Positions 16,049 through 24,775 of a stretch of 64,000 nucleotides of DNA are shown in pieces. How positions within the stretch are numbered: position 1 is the stretch's first letter; every line of letters starts with the position of its first letter. Under the pieces are notes generated by a model. It ran no database searches. It saw only the letters and a list, made by a program, of their open reading frames with translations, and was not told where the DNA came from. The stretch is from Paracoccus sp. S3-43 (GTDB lineage Bacteria; Pseudomonadota; Alphaproteobacteria; Rhodobacterales; Rhodobacteraceae): contig NZ_CP119082.1 in assembly GCF_029027965.1 (NCBI RefSeq), positions 352,001-416,000 on the forward strand, in the 5' to 3' direction. A program made the position numbers and the translations under genes.

Positions 16049-17020
16049 TCATTGCAACTGACCGGGGCTTTGCAAAGGCGCGTCGGGCCGCCCAACCTCC
16101 AACGGCGGAGGTGTCGCAGCCATCGCCTTCGCGAGACTGAGCAATCGCCGGAAAGCGGGGTTGTCGTTCTTGGCAGACCATATGGCCGAGAAGCGGAGCA
16201 TCTCACCGCGGATCGGCCGGTATGTCACGCTTGGGAACTGTGCAACCGTCATGGCTTCGCTTACCAGCGTCAGCCCTCGGCCCAGGGCCACAAGCGGCAC
16301 GAGATTGTCCCGGCCCACATGCTGCACCTGAATTTCTGGATGTCGGCCGAGTTCTGCAAGCCTTCGCACCAGATGATCGTGGATCTCCTGCCCGGGGGCG
16401 GTTTCGCTCACGATGAAGGTTTCGTCTGCGAGGTCGCGCCATACCAACTCCTCACTACCGGCCAGAGCGTGATTGTCGGGCAGGACCACGAACACACGCT
16501 CCGACCACAAGGGCGCGCGCTCGCAGCCAGGCCATTCCCGTGTTCCGGTGATGAAGGCAACATCGAGGCTGAGTTGTCGGATCGCAGCGACATGCTCGAC
16601 GGGGTTGCCATCGAGCATGTCGATCCTGACCTTGCTGTGACGCTGACTATAGCTACCGAGCAACTCTGCCAGAAAGCCCGAAGCGCTAGAAGAATAGATG
16701 CCGATCCGAACATGGCCCTGCTCGGATCGGCCGGCCGAGGCGACTTCATGGGCACCCTCACCGATGGTTCTGATAGCCCGTCGCGCCCGGATGAGAAAAC
16801 GCTGGCCCGCATAGGTTTGCGATACGCCCCATGTGTGGCGGTGGAAGAGTGACGCGCCGATCTGGTCTTCGAGATCGGCTATGCACCGGCTGATGGCGGA
16901 CTGCGATAACCCCAAGGCGGCTCCTGCCTTGCGGAAACTGCCATGCTCGGCCGCGGCCACGAAGTAGCGGAGATGGCGTAGCTCGATTGAGTCGAATTGT
17001 TTAGCTGCTATCCCTTTCAT
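16049..17020 (-). CDS. LysR-type transcriptional regulator
   Basis: A 323-residue regulator with an N-terminal winged helix (IELRHLRYFVAAAEHGSFRK, AAGAALGLSQSAISRCI-like region) and a two-lobed effector domain. It is complete and lies beside the alicyclic-acid cluster, transcribed in the same direction as badK but 120 bp downstream of it. Its target is not evident. It could belong to the degraded region on its other side. Confidence 0.88.
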   Translation of the reverse strand: MKGIAAKQFDSIELRHLRYFVAAAEHGSFRKAGAALGLSQSAISRCIADLEDQIGASLFHRHTWGVSQTYAGQRFLIRARRAIRTIGEGAHEVASAGRSEQGHVRIGIYSSSASGFLAELLGSYSQRHSKVRIDMLDGNPVEHVAAIRQLSLDVAFITGTREWPGCERAPLWSERVFVVLPDNHALAGSEELVWRDLADETFIVSETAPGQEIHDHLVRRLAELGRHPEIQVQHVGRDNLVPLVALGRGLTLVSEAMTVAQFPSVTYRPIRGEMLRFSAIWSAKNDNPAFRRLLSLAKAMAATPPPLEVGRPDAPLQSPGQLQ

Positions 17021-17140
17021 GGGCGCGCCCTGCCCTTGGTCGTAAGGCTGATGTCGATACGACGATTTGCGAGATACTGTGGCGATCTAGAAAAATGCCC
17101 CGATGATGGCTGTATGGGAAAACCTTACGATGGGCGGCGC

Positions 17141-17917
17141 TTATCGGTTGCGGAATTCGGCCTTTCGCCTTTCGGCAAAGGCGTTCATCCCCTCGCGTCG
17201 GTCATCCAGCGCGAAAGTCGAATAGAGCAGCCGGCGTTCAATATATAGCCCCTCTTGCAGATGGGTTTCATAGGCCTTGTTGACCGCCTCTTTCGCCAGT
17301 TGCAGCACCGGCCTCGAGGAGGCGGCGATCTTCGTGGCTAGCGTCACCGCTTCGGCCACTTGGGTGCCGGCGGGAACGACGCGGCTGACGAGGCCCATCG
17401 CCAGCGCCTCGGCGGCGCTGAGCGCGCGGCCGGTCAGGATCATGTCCATCGCCACCGCCTTGCCGACGATGCGGGTCAGCCGCTGCGTGCCGCCCGCGCC
17501 GGGGATGATGCCGATGGTGGTTTCCGGCAGGGAAAAACGCGCAGTGTCCGAGGCGATGATGATGTCGCACATCAGTGCGATCTCGCAACCGCCGCCGACC
17601 GCATGGCCCGAAACGGCGGCGATCACCGGTTTGCGCACCCGCGCCAACCCTTCCCAGGTGGCGGTGATCAGTTGCTCCTCATAGACCTCGGCAAAAGTCT
17701 TGTTCTTGATCTCCTTGATGTCGGCCCCGGCGGCAAAGGCGCGGTCCGATCCGGTGACGACGAGGGCGCCGATGCCGGGATCGGCGTCGAAGGCGGCCGC
17801 TGCGGCGGACAGTTCGCCCGTCAACTGCCGGTTCAGCGCGTTCAGCGCTTCGGGCCGGTTCAGGGTGATGATGCCCACCGGGCCTTCGGTGGAAACGAGG
17901 ACAGTTTCGTAAACCAT
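17141..17917 (-). CDS. badK: enoyl-CoA hydratase, probable cyclohex-1-ene-1-carboxyl-CoA hydratase
   Basis: A 258-residue crotonase-fold enzyme. The oxyanion and catalytic motifs are AFAAGADIKEI, E112 in GGGCEIALMCD and E132 in LPETTIGIIPGAGGTQRL, the two Glu residues that add water in true hydratases. Context with badR, badH, badI and aliAB makes it the best candidate for BadK, which hydrates cyclohex-1-ene-1-carboxyl-CoA to the 2-hydroxy compound. A general short-chain enoyl-CoA hydratase remains possible. It follows the oxidoreductase gene by 7 bp. Confidence 0.75.
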   Translation of the reverse strand: MVYETVLVSTEGPVGIITLNRPEALNALNRQLTGELSAAAAAFDADPGIGALVVTGSDRAFAAGADIKEIKNKTFAEVYEEQLITATWEGLARVRKPVIAAVSGHAVGGGCEIALMCDIIIASDTARFSLPETTIGIIPGAGGTQRLTRIVGKAVAMDMILTGRALSAAEALAMGLVSRVVPAGTQVAEAVTLATKIAASSRPVLQLAKEAVNKAYETHLQEGLYIERRLLYSTFALDDRREGMNAFAERRKAEFRNR

Positions 17918-17924
17918 GCGAACC

Positions 17925-18941
17925 TCAGATGCGGATCAGGATCTTGCCCATGCGGGCGGGGTCTTCGAGGCGGGCGAAGGCGGCAGGCACCTCGGCCAAG
18001 GGAAAGGCGCTGTCGACGGGGGGCGCGAAGGCGCCGGTCTCCCAGGCGCGGATCAGCCGGCGGAATTCCTCGAGGCTCCCCATGGTGGAGCCGTGGATCG
18101 ACAGTTGCCGCACGAACAGCCGCTGGATGTCGGCGGAAGGATGCGCGCCGGTGGTGGCGCCGCAGGTGACCAGATGGCCGCCGCGCGCCAGCGACCGCAG
18201 CGAGGCGCCCCAGGTCTTTTCGCCCACATTGTCGATGACCAGATCGGCACCCCCGCCCGCCGTCAGCGCCATCACCGCCTTGGGCACATCCTCGCGGTAG
18301 TCGATGGTTTCCACCCCGAGGGCGCGGAAATGCGCGAGCTTCTCGGTGCCGCTGGTGGTGACGATCACCCGGGCGCCGGCCATCCGTGCCAGTTGCATCG
18401 CAGCATAGGCGACGCCGCCGCCCGCGCCTTGGATGAGCACCACCTGTCCTGGCCCGGCGGGGGCCTTGCCGAACACCATCCGCCAGGCGGTCAGGTAGGC
18501 CACGCCCAAGAGCGCCGCCTGTTCGAGATCGGCGCCGGGGGCCAGTTTCACCAGCGAGACGGCCGGAATCGCCACATCCTCGGCAAAGGTGCCGTCGCGG
18601 TGTTCGCCGAGAATCCGCGCGTGATGGCAAAGCGGCTGGTCGCCTGCCAGACAGGCCCGGCAGCGACCGCAGAATTCGTAGGGGTAAAGCACAACCCTGT
18701 CGCCGGGCATCAGGCCCGAATCGGCGGGAGCTTCGATCACCTCGCCCGCGCCGTCGACACCCATGACCAGCGGCAGGGTGTGGGTGATCCCGGCGCCGTT
18801 GTCGCGCATGTAGAGATCGACCCGGTTGACCGAGGCGGCGCGCATCCGCACCCGTGCCCAACCCGGCGGGCAGGCGGGCTGCGGCACATCCGCATGGACG
18901 ACGCCCGTGGCGCCGCGTTCTGTCAGCACGATGGCTTTCAT
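17925..18941 (-). CDS. medium-chain dehydrogenase/reductase, quinone-reductase-like
   Basis: A 338-residue MDR-superfamily oxidoreductase. The structural-zinc Cys cluster is present (CGRCRACLAGDQPLC), but the catalytic-zinc ligands are replaced (VNRVD and GVDGAGEV in place of the Cys and His-Glu sites), so it should act like a zinc-free quinone or enoyl reductase. The NADPH site is IQGAGGGVAYAAMQLA. ATG 18941 follows GGAGGAGAC. First gene of a badK operon divergent from the acyl-CoA dehydrogenase; two putative MarR sites lie in the shared promoter. Substrate unknown. Confidence 0.8.
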   Translation of the reverse strand: MKAIVLTERGATGVVHADVPQPACPPGWARVRMRAASVNRVDLYMRDNGAGITHTLPLVMGVDGAGEVIEAPADSGLMPGDRVVLYPYEFCGRCRACLAGDQPLCHHARILGEHRDGTFAEDVAIPAVSLVKLAPGADLEQAALLGVAYLTAWRMVFGKAPAGPGQVVLIQGAGGGVAYAAMQLARMAGARVIVTTSGTEKLAHFRALGVETIDYREDVPKAVMALTAGGGADLVIDNVGEKTWGASLRSLARGGHLVTCGATTGAHPSADIQRLFVRQLSIHGSTMGSLEEFRRLIRAWETGAFAPPVDSAFPLAEVPAAFARLEDPARMGKILIRI

Positions 18942-18965
18942 GATGTCTCCTCCGGGCATAAGAGT

Positions 18966-18981
18966 AAATATATTGTCCTAA
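18966..18981. promoter_or_regulatory. putative BadR operator 1
   Basis: AAATATATTGTCCTAA, 24 bp upstream of the MDR start, in a short AT-rich stretch within GC-rich DNA. It matches two other sites (19073 and 20865) at 13 or 14 of 16 positions. Confidence 0.5.
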
Positions 18982-19072
18982 TTATGCAAGCGACACGTGC
19001 GAGCTCCCTAAAGTTTCTCTAGTTTGCAGAGCAAAGTCACTGTTGTCAGGTCGCCCGCGGCGCTATATAAGG

Positions 19073-19088
19073 AAATATATTGCCATAA
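19073..19088. promoter_or_regulatory. putative BadR operator 2
   Basis: AAATATATTGCCATAA, 16 bp before the start of the acyl-CoA dehydrogenase gene and close to its ribosome-binding site, where a bound repressor would block transcription. Shares the 16-bp pattern of the other two sites. Confidence 0.5.
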
Positions 19089-19104
19089 CTTACGGGAGGG
19101 TGTC

Positions 19105-20271
19105 ATGGCCATGGATTCTGAGACGCTTGCGCAGTTCCTGATTACGCTCCGCCGGTTCGTGGACGAACGGCTGATCCCGGCCGAGGCCGAGGTGGCCGAG
19201 GGCGATGCGATTCCCGCCGGTTTGCTGGCCGAAATGCGCGAGATGGGGCTGTTCGGTCTGACCGCGCCCGAGGAATACGGCGGGCTCGGCCTGACCATGG
19301 AGGAGGAGGTGCTGGCCGTCTTCGAACTGGGCCGCGCGGCGCCGGCCTTCCGCTCGATGTTCGCCACCAATGTCGGCATCGGGATGCAGGGCATCGCCAT
19401 CGACGGCACGCCCGAGCAGAAGGCGAAATACCTGCCGGGGCTGGCAAGCGGCGAGTTGATCGGATCGTTTGCGCTGACCGAGCCGGACGTGGGCTCCGAT
19501 GCGGCATCGGTGAAGACCACCGCGCGCAGGGACGGCGATTTCTATGTGCTGAACGGCACCAAGCGGTTCATCACCAACGCGCCCCATGCCGGGCTGTTCA
19601 CGGTGATGGCGCGAACCGACCCCGAGCAGAAGGGCGCCGCTGGCGTCTCGGCCTTCGCGGTGGAGCGCGGCACGCCGGGGCTGAGCCTCGGCAAGCCGGA
19701 AAAGAAGATGGGTCAGCAGGGCGCACATGTCTGCGACGTGATCTTCGAGGATTGCCGGGTGCCGGCCTCGGCCCTAATCGGCGGGGTCGAGGGGCAGGGG
19801 TTCAAGACCGCGATGAAGGTGCTGGACAAGGGCCGGCTGCACATCGCCGCTGCCTGCGTCGGCCTGTCGGATCGCATCATCGACGACATGCTGGACTATG
19901 CGGTGAACCGAAAGCAGTTCGGCAAGCCGCTGGCCGAGTTCCAGCTGGTGCAGGCAATGTTCTCCGACAGTAAGGCCGATGCCTATGCCGCGCGCTGTAT
20001 GGTGCTGGACGGCGCCCGCAAGCGCGATGCGGGCCAGAGTGTCAGCGTCGAGGCCTCCTGCGCCAAGATGTTCGCCTCCGAGGCTGTGGGCCGGATCGCC
20101 GACCGCAACGTGCAGGTGCATGGCGGTAACGGCTATATCCGCGAATACCGGGCCGAGCAGCTGTTCCGCGACGCGCGGCTGTTCCGCATCTACGAGGGCA
20201 CGACGCAGATCCAGCAGATCGTCATCGCCAAGGCGCTGGTGGCGGGCGCACGCGAACGGGCCGGGCTGTAA
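19105..20271 (+). CDS. acyl-CoA dehydrogenase (possibly pimeloyl-CoA or CHC-CoA step)
   Basis: A 388-residue FAD enzyme. Signatures are FALTEPDVGSDAASVKTTA, the dimer-region RKQFGKPLAEFQLVQAMF, and the catalytic Glu in YEGTTQIQQIV near the C-terminus. ATG 19105 follows CGGGAGGG; earlier in-frame starts lack a site. It transcribes alone from the badK divergent promoter and ends convergent with badR. It oxidises an acyl-CoA and passes electrons to ETF. In this setting pimeloyl-CoA is a reasonable substrate, but the sequence does not decide. Confidence 0.85.
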   Translation: MAMDSETLAQFLITLRRFVDERLIPAEAEVAEGDAIPAGLLAEMREMGLFGLTAPEEYGGLGLTMEEEVLAVFELGRAAPAFRSMFATNVGIGMQGIAIDGTPEQKAKYLPGLASGELIGSFALTEPDVGSDAASVKTTARRDGDFYVLNGTKRFITNAPHAGLFTVMARTDPEQKGAAGVSAFAVERGTPGLSLGKPEKKMGQQGAHVCDVIFEDCRVPASALIGGVEGQGFKTAMKVLDKGRLHIAAACVGLSDRIIDDMLDYAVNRKQFGKPLAEFQLVQAMFSDSKADAYAARCMVLDGARKRDAGQSVSVEASCAKMFASEAVGRIADRNVQVHGGNGYIREYRAEQLFRDARLFRIYEGTTQIQQIVIAKALVAGARERAGL

Positions 20272-20293
20272 CCGGCCGGTCGCGGCGGGGCGG

Positions 20294-20803
20294 CTATTCG
20301 GCCGCCCGCCGTTCCTCGGCGGTGTCGGGGTCGATCTGCTTGAAGTTGCGCAGCATCTTGTCGAGGTAGTGGATCATGTGGATCTTGTCCTCGGTCGAGA
20401 AGCCGAGAAGCGCCTCGTCATAGTAATCGGCGATGACGGGGCGCATATTTTCGTCCCACAGGCTGCGGCCCTTGTCGGTCAGCCGGATCAGGCGCGAACG
20501 GTTGTCATTCTCGGCCACCGCCCGCTCGGTAAAGCCGAGCGTCTCCAGTCGCGACAGGACGCCGGCCAGGTTCTGGCGGCTGACCAACAGGTAGGCAGCG
20601 AGATCGCCGACCGGCGCGCCATTCTCGAACGCGGGGCGGGACAGGGCGCCCAGAACGGCCCATTGCTGCGTGGTGATCCTGTAGTCGTCCAGCGCCCGTG
20701 TGCCAGTTTTGTGCATCATGTTGGCGCACTGATACAGGCGGAAGAACAAGCGGTTGCTCAGCCCGACCGTCATATCCCTGAATCTGTCAGCATCTTTACT
20801 CAT
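20294..20803 (-). CDS. badR: MarR-family regulator, BadR-like
   Basis: A 169-residue winged-helix protein: ITTQQWAVLGALSRP, GDLAAYLLVSRQNLAGVLSRL (recognition helix) and the wing NDNRSRLIRLTDKG. In Rhodopseudomonas palustris the MarR protein BadR sits beside badHI-aliAB-badK and represses them until 2-ketocyclohexane-1-carboxyl-CoA binds. The same neighbours here support the name. ATG 20803 (MSKDADRFRD) is chosen over the longer frame because upstream residues are not MarR-like. It is divergent from badH. Confidence 0.82.
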   Translation of the reverse strand: MSKDADRFRDMTVGLSNRLFFRLYQCANMMHKTGTRALDDYRITTQQWAVLGALSRPAFENGAPVGDLAAYLLVSRQNLAGVLSRLETLGFTERAVAENDNRSRLIRLTDKGRSLWDENMRPVIADYYDEALLGFSTEDKIHMIHYLDKMLRNFKQIDPDTAEERRAAE

Positions 20804-20864
20804 TTCGCCACTCTGCTGCCACGACAGCGAAACGTCAAGCGATGCTGCAATTGCGAAATAAGGT

Positions 20865-20880
20865 AAATATGTTGACATAA
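20865..20880. promoter_or_regulatory. putative BadR operator 3
   Basis: AAATATGTTGACATAA in the badR-badH divergent gap, 62 bp upstream of badR and 131 bp upstream of badH. The core TTGACA could also be a -35 element. Matches the sites at 18966 and 19073. Confidence 0.5.
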
Positions 20881-21010
20881 ACGTGTGATTCGCTATTTCT
20901 GTCTCAGGGAGGCTGATCCTGGATTCGGATGCGGCGAATGCCGTGCAGGTGCGAAATGGCGCATTTGCCGACCGAATCCTTGCGGCCTGTTAACATCGAA
21001 GGAGGACGCC

Positions 21011-21781
21011 GTGCGTGGCCTGAAAGGTAAAGTAGTTGTCGTAACTGGTGGTGGCGGCGGTATCGGCTCGGCCACCTGTCTGCGTTTTGCCGAAGAGGGG
21101 GCCCGTGTCGTGGTCGCCGATATCGGTGCCGCCGCCGCCGCCAAGGTCGTGGACGCGATCAAGGCGAATGGCGGCGAGGCTGTGGCAATGGTCGTGAACC
21201 TGATCGACTATGACGCCACCGCCGCCGCGGTCGCGCAGGTCGAGGCAGAGTTCGGTCCGATCGACATCCTGGTCAACAATGCCGGCTGGGATCTGTTCGT
21301 TCCCTTCCTGAAGTCGGAACCCGAATTCTGGTCGAAGATCATCGACATCAACCTGCGCACCGTGCTGAACATCACCAAGCCGGTGGTGGCCTCGATGGTC
21401 GCGCGCGGCGCGGCCGGGCGTGTCGTCTCCATCGGCTCGGACGCCGGGCGCGGCGGGTCGTCGGGCGAATCGGTCTATTCCGCCTGCAAGGCCGGGGTGA
21501 TCGCGCTGACCAAGACGCTGGCGCGCGAACATGCGCGCAACGGCATCACCTTCAATACCGTCTGCCCCGGCGTGACCGAGACGGCGATGCTGGAAACCTT
21601 CATGGAAGGCGCGGGCGACAAGGAAAAGCTGCGCACCGCCTTTACCCGCGCGGTGCCGCTGGGCCGGATGGGCAAGCCCGAGGATCTGCCGGGCGCGATC
21701 CTGTTCTTTTCCAGCGACGACGCCGCCTTCATCACCGGCCAGACCCTTTCGGTCTCGGGCGGCCTGACCATGCACGGCTAG
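21011..21781 (+). CDS. badH: 2-hydroxycyclohexanecarboxyl-CoA dehydrogenase
   Basis: A 256-residue short-chain dehydrogenase with the NAD site VVVTGGGGGIGSATC, NNAGWD, and the catalytic Ser-Tyr-Lys in SIGSDAGRGGSSGESVYSAC and the following K. BadH oxidises 2-hydroxycyclohexane-1-carboxyl-CoA to the 2-keto form. The GTG start at 21011 has GGAGGA 6 bp upstream; longer frames lack this. It is 11 bp from badI and starts the long operon running to the ETF genes. Confidence 0.85.
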   Translation: MRGLKGKVVVVTGGGGGIGSATCLRFAEEGARVVVADIGAAAAAKVVDAIKANGGEAVAMVVNLIDYDATAAAVAQVEAEFGPIDILVNNAGWDLFVPFLKSEPEFWSKIIDINLRTVLNITKPVVASMVARGAAGRVVSIGSDAGRGGSSGESVYSACKAGVIALTKTLAREHARNGITFNTVCPGVTETAMLETFMEGAGDKEKLRTAFTRAVPLGRMGKPEDLPGAILFFSSDDAAFITGQTLSVSGGLTMHG

Positions 21782-21792
21782 GGGGGGAAGCC

Positions 21793-22578
21793 ATGACCGA
21801 ATATACCGACATCCTTTATGAAATCCGCGGCGGAGCCGCCTGGATCACCATCAACCGCGCCGACAAATACAACGCCTTTCGCGGCCATACGGTGGACGAA
21901 CTGATCCATGCCTTCCAGCAGGCGGGTTGGGATCGCACCGTCGGCGTGATCGTGCTGACCGGGGCGGGCGACAAGGCCTTCTGCACCGGCGGCGACCAGT
22001 CCGCCCATGATGGCCAGTATGACGGGCGCGGTGTCATCGGCCTGCCGATTGATGAACTGCAATCGCTCATCCGCGACGTGCCCAAGCCGGTCATCGCCCG
22101 CGTCAACGGCTTTGCTATCGGCGGCGGCAATGTGCTGGCCACGATCTGCGACCTGACCATCGCGTCGGAAAAGGCGCAGTTCGGGCAGGTGGGGCCCAAG
22201 GTGGGCTCTGTCGATCCGGGCTTTGGCACCGCCTATCTGGCGCGGGTTGTCGGCGAAAAGCGCGCGCGAGAGATCTGGTATCTCAACAAACGCTATACCG
22301 CTGCGGAGGCGCTTTCCTGGGGTCTCGTGAATGCCGTCGTCCCGCACGAGGATCTGGATGCCGAGGTCGATCGCTGGGTCACCGAGCTGATGGAGCGTTC
22401 GCCTACGGCACTGGCGCTCGCCAAGGTCTCGTTCAACGCCGACAGCGAAAACATTCGCGGCATCGCGGCTTTGGGGATGCGCGCGCTCAGCCTCTATTAC
22501 GACACCGACGAGAGCAAGGAGGGCGGGGTGGCCTTCCGGGAAAAGCGCAAGCCGGATTTCCGCAGGTTCGGAAAATAG
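21793..22578 (+). CDS. badI: 2-ketocyclohexanecarboxyl-CoA hydrolase
   Basis: A 261-residue crotonase-fold protein very like BadI of R. palustris: INRADKYNAFRGHTVDELI, GAGDKAFCTGGDQSAHDGQY, VNGFAIGGGNVLATICDL, VGPKVGSVDPGFGTAYLAR and YYDTDESKEGGVAFREKRKP. BadI adds water and cleaves the ring of 2-ketocyclohexane-1-carboxyl-CoA to pimeloyl-CoA, a reverse-Dieckmann reaction related to MenB. This is the most diagnostic gene of the cluster. Confidence 0.93.
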   Translation: MTEYTDILYEIRGGAAWITINRADKYNAFRGHTVDELIHAFQQAGWDRTVGVIVLTGAGDKAFCTGGDQSAHDGQYDGRGVIGLPIDELQSLIRDVPKPVIARVNGFAIGGGNVLATICDLTIASEKAQFGQVGPKVGSVDPGFGTAYLARVVGEKRAREIWYLNKRYTAAEALSWGLVNAVVPHEDLDAEVDRWVTELMERSPTALALAKVSFNADSENIRGIAALGMRALSLYYDTDESKEGGVAFREKRKPDFRRFGK

Positions 22579-22609
22579 AAGCATACCAACAAGCGTAAGG
22601 GAGGAATAC

Positions 22610-23842
22610 ATGCTTGCATCGTCGAAGGGCCGCTCCGCGGCCATGGCCCTTGCCCTGTCGGCGGCGTTCGGAGGAAACGCCGTCGCCCAGGACGGGCCGG
22701 TGAAGGTCGGCTTCGCAGCCGACTTGACCGGCGCCTGCGCGGCGCTGTCGGAGGACGGGCTGAACGGCGCCAAGATCGCCGCCGAGGAAATCAACGCGGC
22801 GGGCGGCATCCTGGGCCGCCAGGTGGAACTGGTCGTGCGCGACACCCAGACCAAGCCCGACGAGGGCGCCAAGGTCGCGCGGGATCTGATCACCAGCGAA
22901 AAGATCGACGTGCTGACCGGCGTCTGTTCTTCGGCGGTGATGCTGGCCGAAAGCGCGGTCTCGGCCGAGCTGAAGGTGCCGTTCTACGCCGCCATCGGCT
23001 CGACCCAGCGGGCGAATATCGAACTCTTCCAGCCCTATTTCTGGCAAGTGCAGGCCAATGCCACGATGGAAGCCTATGCGGCGGCCGAATATGTGGCGAA
23101 GAAGGCCGAGTGGACCAAGATTTCCACCCTCGGGTCGGATTACGAATGGGGCCATACCTCGGTCGCGGCCTTCACCGAGCGGCTGAAGCAGCTGCGCCCC
23201 GACATCACCTTCGCCGATCCGATCTATGCCAAGGTCGGCGAAACCGCGATGGCCCCCTATATCACCGCCACGCTGGCGCAGGCGCCGGATGCCGTCTTTG
23301 CGCCGCTGTTCGGGCCGAGCCTGGGTGCCACACTGAAACAGGGGCAGGGCTTCGGCTTCTTCCAGAAGGCCAACCTCGTCACGCTGATGACGGTGGACAC
23401 GCTGCAATCGCAGGGCGCCTCGATGCCTGCCGACAATGTGTATGGCCTTGCCCGCGCGCCGTTCTTCGCGCTGGAACAGACGCCGGAAGTGACCGCTTTC
23501 ATCGAGAAATACCGCGCCGCCTATGGCGAATATCCGACCGACTGGGCGATCAATGCCTATGACGGGCTTCGCTTCTATGCCGCCGTGGCCGAAAAGGCCG
23601 GAACGGTCGAGGGGGATGCCGTCATAGCCGCCCTGCCGGAAGTCACCTTCGACGGATTGCGCGAGAAGGGCCTGACGGTCCGGGCGCTGGACGGACAGAT
23701 GAACGCGCCGGTCTATGTCGGCAAGGCGACCAAGGCGGACGGCTACGACTTCCCGATCCTCACCGAGGTCGAGAAGTTCGTGGGGGCACCGCTGATGCCG
23801 GCCGAGGACTTCATCCTCCAGGCCCGCGAAGCCGCCAAGTAA
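22610..23842 (+). CDS. branched-chain-type ABC transporter substrate-binding protein
   Basis: A 410-residue periplasmic binding protein of the LivK/HAAT family with an N-terminal signal (MALALSAAFGGNAVAQ) and a type I fold (VKVGFAADLTGACAALSEDG, LTGVCSSAVMLAESAVSAEL). Placed in the bad/ali operon ahead of livHMGF-type genes, it probably binds cyclohexanecarboxylate or a related ring acid rather than amino acids; R. palustris has a comparable transporter beside its benzoate genes. Confidence 0.88.
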   Translation: MLASSKGRSAAMALALSAAFGGNAVAQDGPVKVGFAADLTGACAALSEDGLNGAKIAAEEINAAGGILGRQVELVVRDTQTKPDEGAKVARDLITSEKIDVLTGVCSSAVMLAESAVSAELKVPFYAAIGSTQRANIELFQPYFWQVQANATMEAYAAAEYVAKKAEWTKISTLGSDYEWGHTSVAAFTERLKQLRPDITFADPIYAKVGETAMAPYITATLAQAPDAVFAPLFGPSLGATLKQGQGFGFFQKANLVTLMTVDTLQSQGASMPADNVYGLARAPFFALEQTPEVTAFIEKYRAAYGEYPTDWAINAYDGLRFYAAVAEKAGTVEGDAVIAALPEVTFDGLREKGLTVRALDGQMNAPVYVGKATKADGYDFPILTEVEKFVGAPLMPAEDFILQAREAAK

Positions 23843-23858
23843 GCCTCTCTGCCAACCT

Positions 23859-23884
23859 GTCCCGGCGGGATCATCCGCCGGGAC
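23859..23884 (+). terminator. stem-loop between binding-protein and permease genes
   Basis: A perfect 10-bp stem GTCCCGGCGG / CCGCCGGGAC with a 6-nt loop just after the binding-protein stop. There is no T-run. Such hairpins often protect the binding-protein mRNA or lower expression of downstream transporter genes. Confidence 0.5.
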
Positions 23885-23902
23885 CAGCCAGGGGAATCCC
23901 AG

Positions 23903-24775
23903 ATGGTCCTGATCCAGCTTGTGAACGGGCTAATGGAAGGCATGACGCTGTTCCTGATCGCCTCGGGGCTGACGCTGATCTTCGGCGTCACCCGCATCAT
24001 CAACTTTGCCCACGGCTCGTTCTACATGCTGGGCGCTTTTCTGACCTACGAGCTGGTGGCGGTGATCGCGCCGGGCACGCTGTGGGGGTTCTTCGCCGCC
24101 GTGGCGATTTCGGCGGCCGCGGTCTCGGCCTTGGGCATCCTGTTCGAGACCACCGCGCTGCGCCGCATCTACGGCAAGGACGGCATCCTGCAACTGGTGA
24201 TTACCGTCGCGCTGGTGCTGATCATCCGTGATCTGGTGCGGATGATCTGGGGCGCCAACAGCGTGCCGGTCCAGATGCCAGATGCGCTGATGGGCGCGCT
24301 GGTTGTCGGCGACACTTATTTCCCGCTGTTCCCCATCGCGGTCTTCTGCGCCGGGCTGGTGGTGGTGCTGGCGATGATCTGGGTGATCTATTTCACTCGC
24401 GCCGGCATCCTGCTGCGGGCGGGCACCGATGACCGCGGCATGGTCGCGCTGCTGGGCGTGAACGAAAAGCTGATCTTTACCGCCGTCTTCGCCGCCGGGG
24501 CCTTTCTTGCCGGTCTCGCCGGAGGCTTGAGCGCGCCTTATGGCGAGGTGAACTACCTGCTCGACACCACGATCATCGTCTCGGCCTTCATCGTCTGCGT
24601 GATCGGAGGCTTGGGCAATCTTTACGGTGCGCTGGCCGGGGCGCTGGTCGTCGGCGTCACCAAGGCTTTGGGGGTCATGTATTTCCCCCGCCTGTCGATG
24701 GTCCTGATCTTCCTGATCATGGCCGCAGTTCTCATCGCCCGCTCCATGGGCCGCCAGGGAGGCCCGGCACGATGA
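23903..24775 (+). CDS. ABC transporter permease, LivH type
   Basis: A 290-residue inner-membrane permease with about eight hydrophobic segments: GLTLIFGVTRIINFAHGSFY near the N-terminus is the family signature, and VNYLLDTTIIVSAFIVCVIG-like sequence near the C-terminus. Overlaps the next permease by 4 bp (ATGA). Part of the importer encoded from 22610 to 27196. Confidence 0.9.
   Translation: MVLIQLVNGLMEGMTLFLIASGLTLIFGVTRIINFAHGSFYMLGAFLTYELVAVIAPGTLWGFFAAVAISAAAVSALGILFETTALRRIYGKDGILQLVITVALVLIIRDLVRMIWGANSVPVQMPDALMGALVVGDTYFPLFPIAVFCAGLVVVLAMIWVIYFTRAGILLRAGTDDRGMVALLGVNEKLIFTAVFAAGAFLAGLAGGLSAPYGEVNYLLDTTIIVSAFIVCVIGGLGNLYGALAGALVVGVTKALGVMYFPRLSMVLIFLIMAAVLIARSMGRQGGPAR

Noticed and set aside
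18959..19024. AT-rich TATATAAGG-type stretches read as promoter boxes
   Set aside because: They coincide with the repeated 16-bp motif, which explains them better as operators; -35 and -10 positions cannot be fixed by eye.
20284..20311. GC-rich inverted repeat at the convergent end of the acyl-CoA dehydrogenase and badR genes
   Set aside because: Arms pair imperfectly, the repeat lies partly inside badR, and there is no T-run, so I do not call it a terminator.
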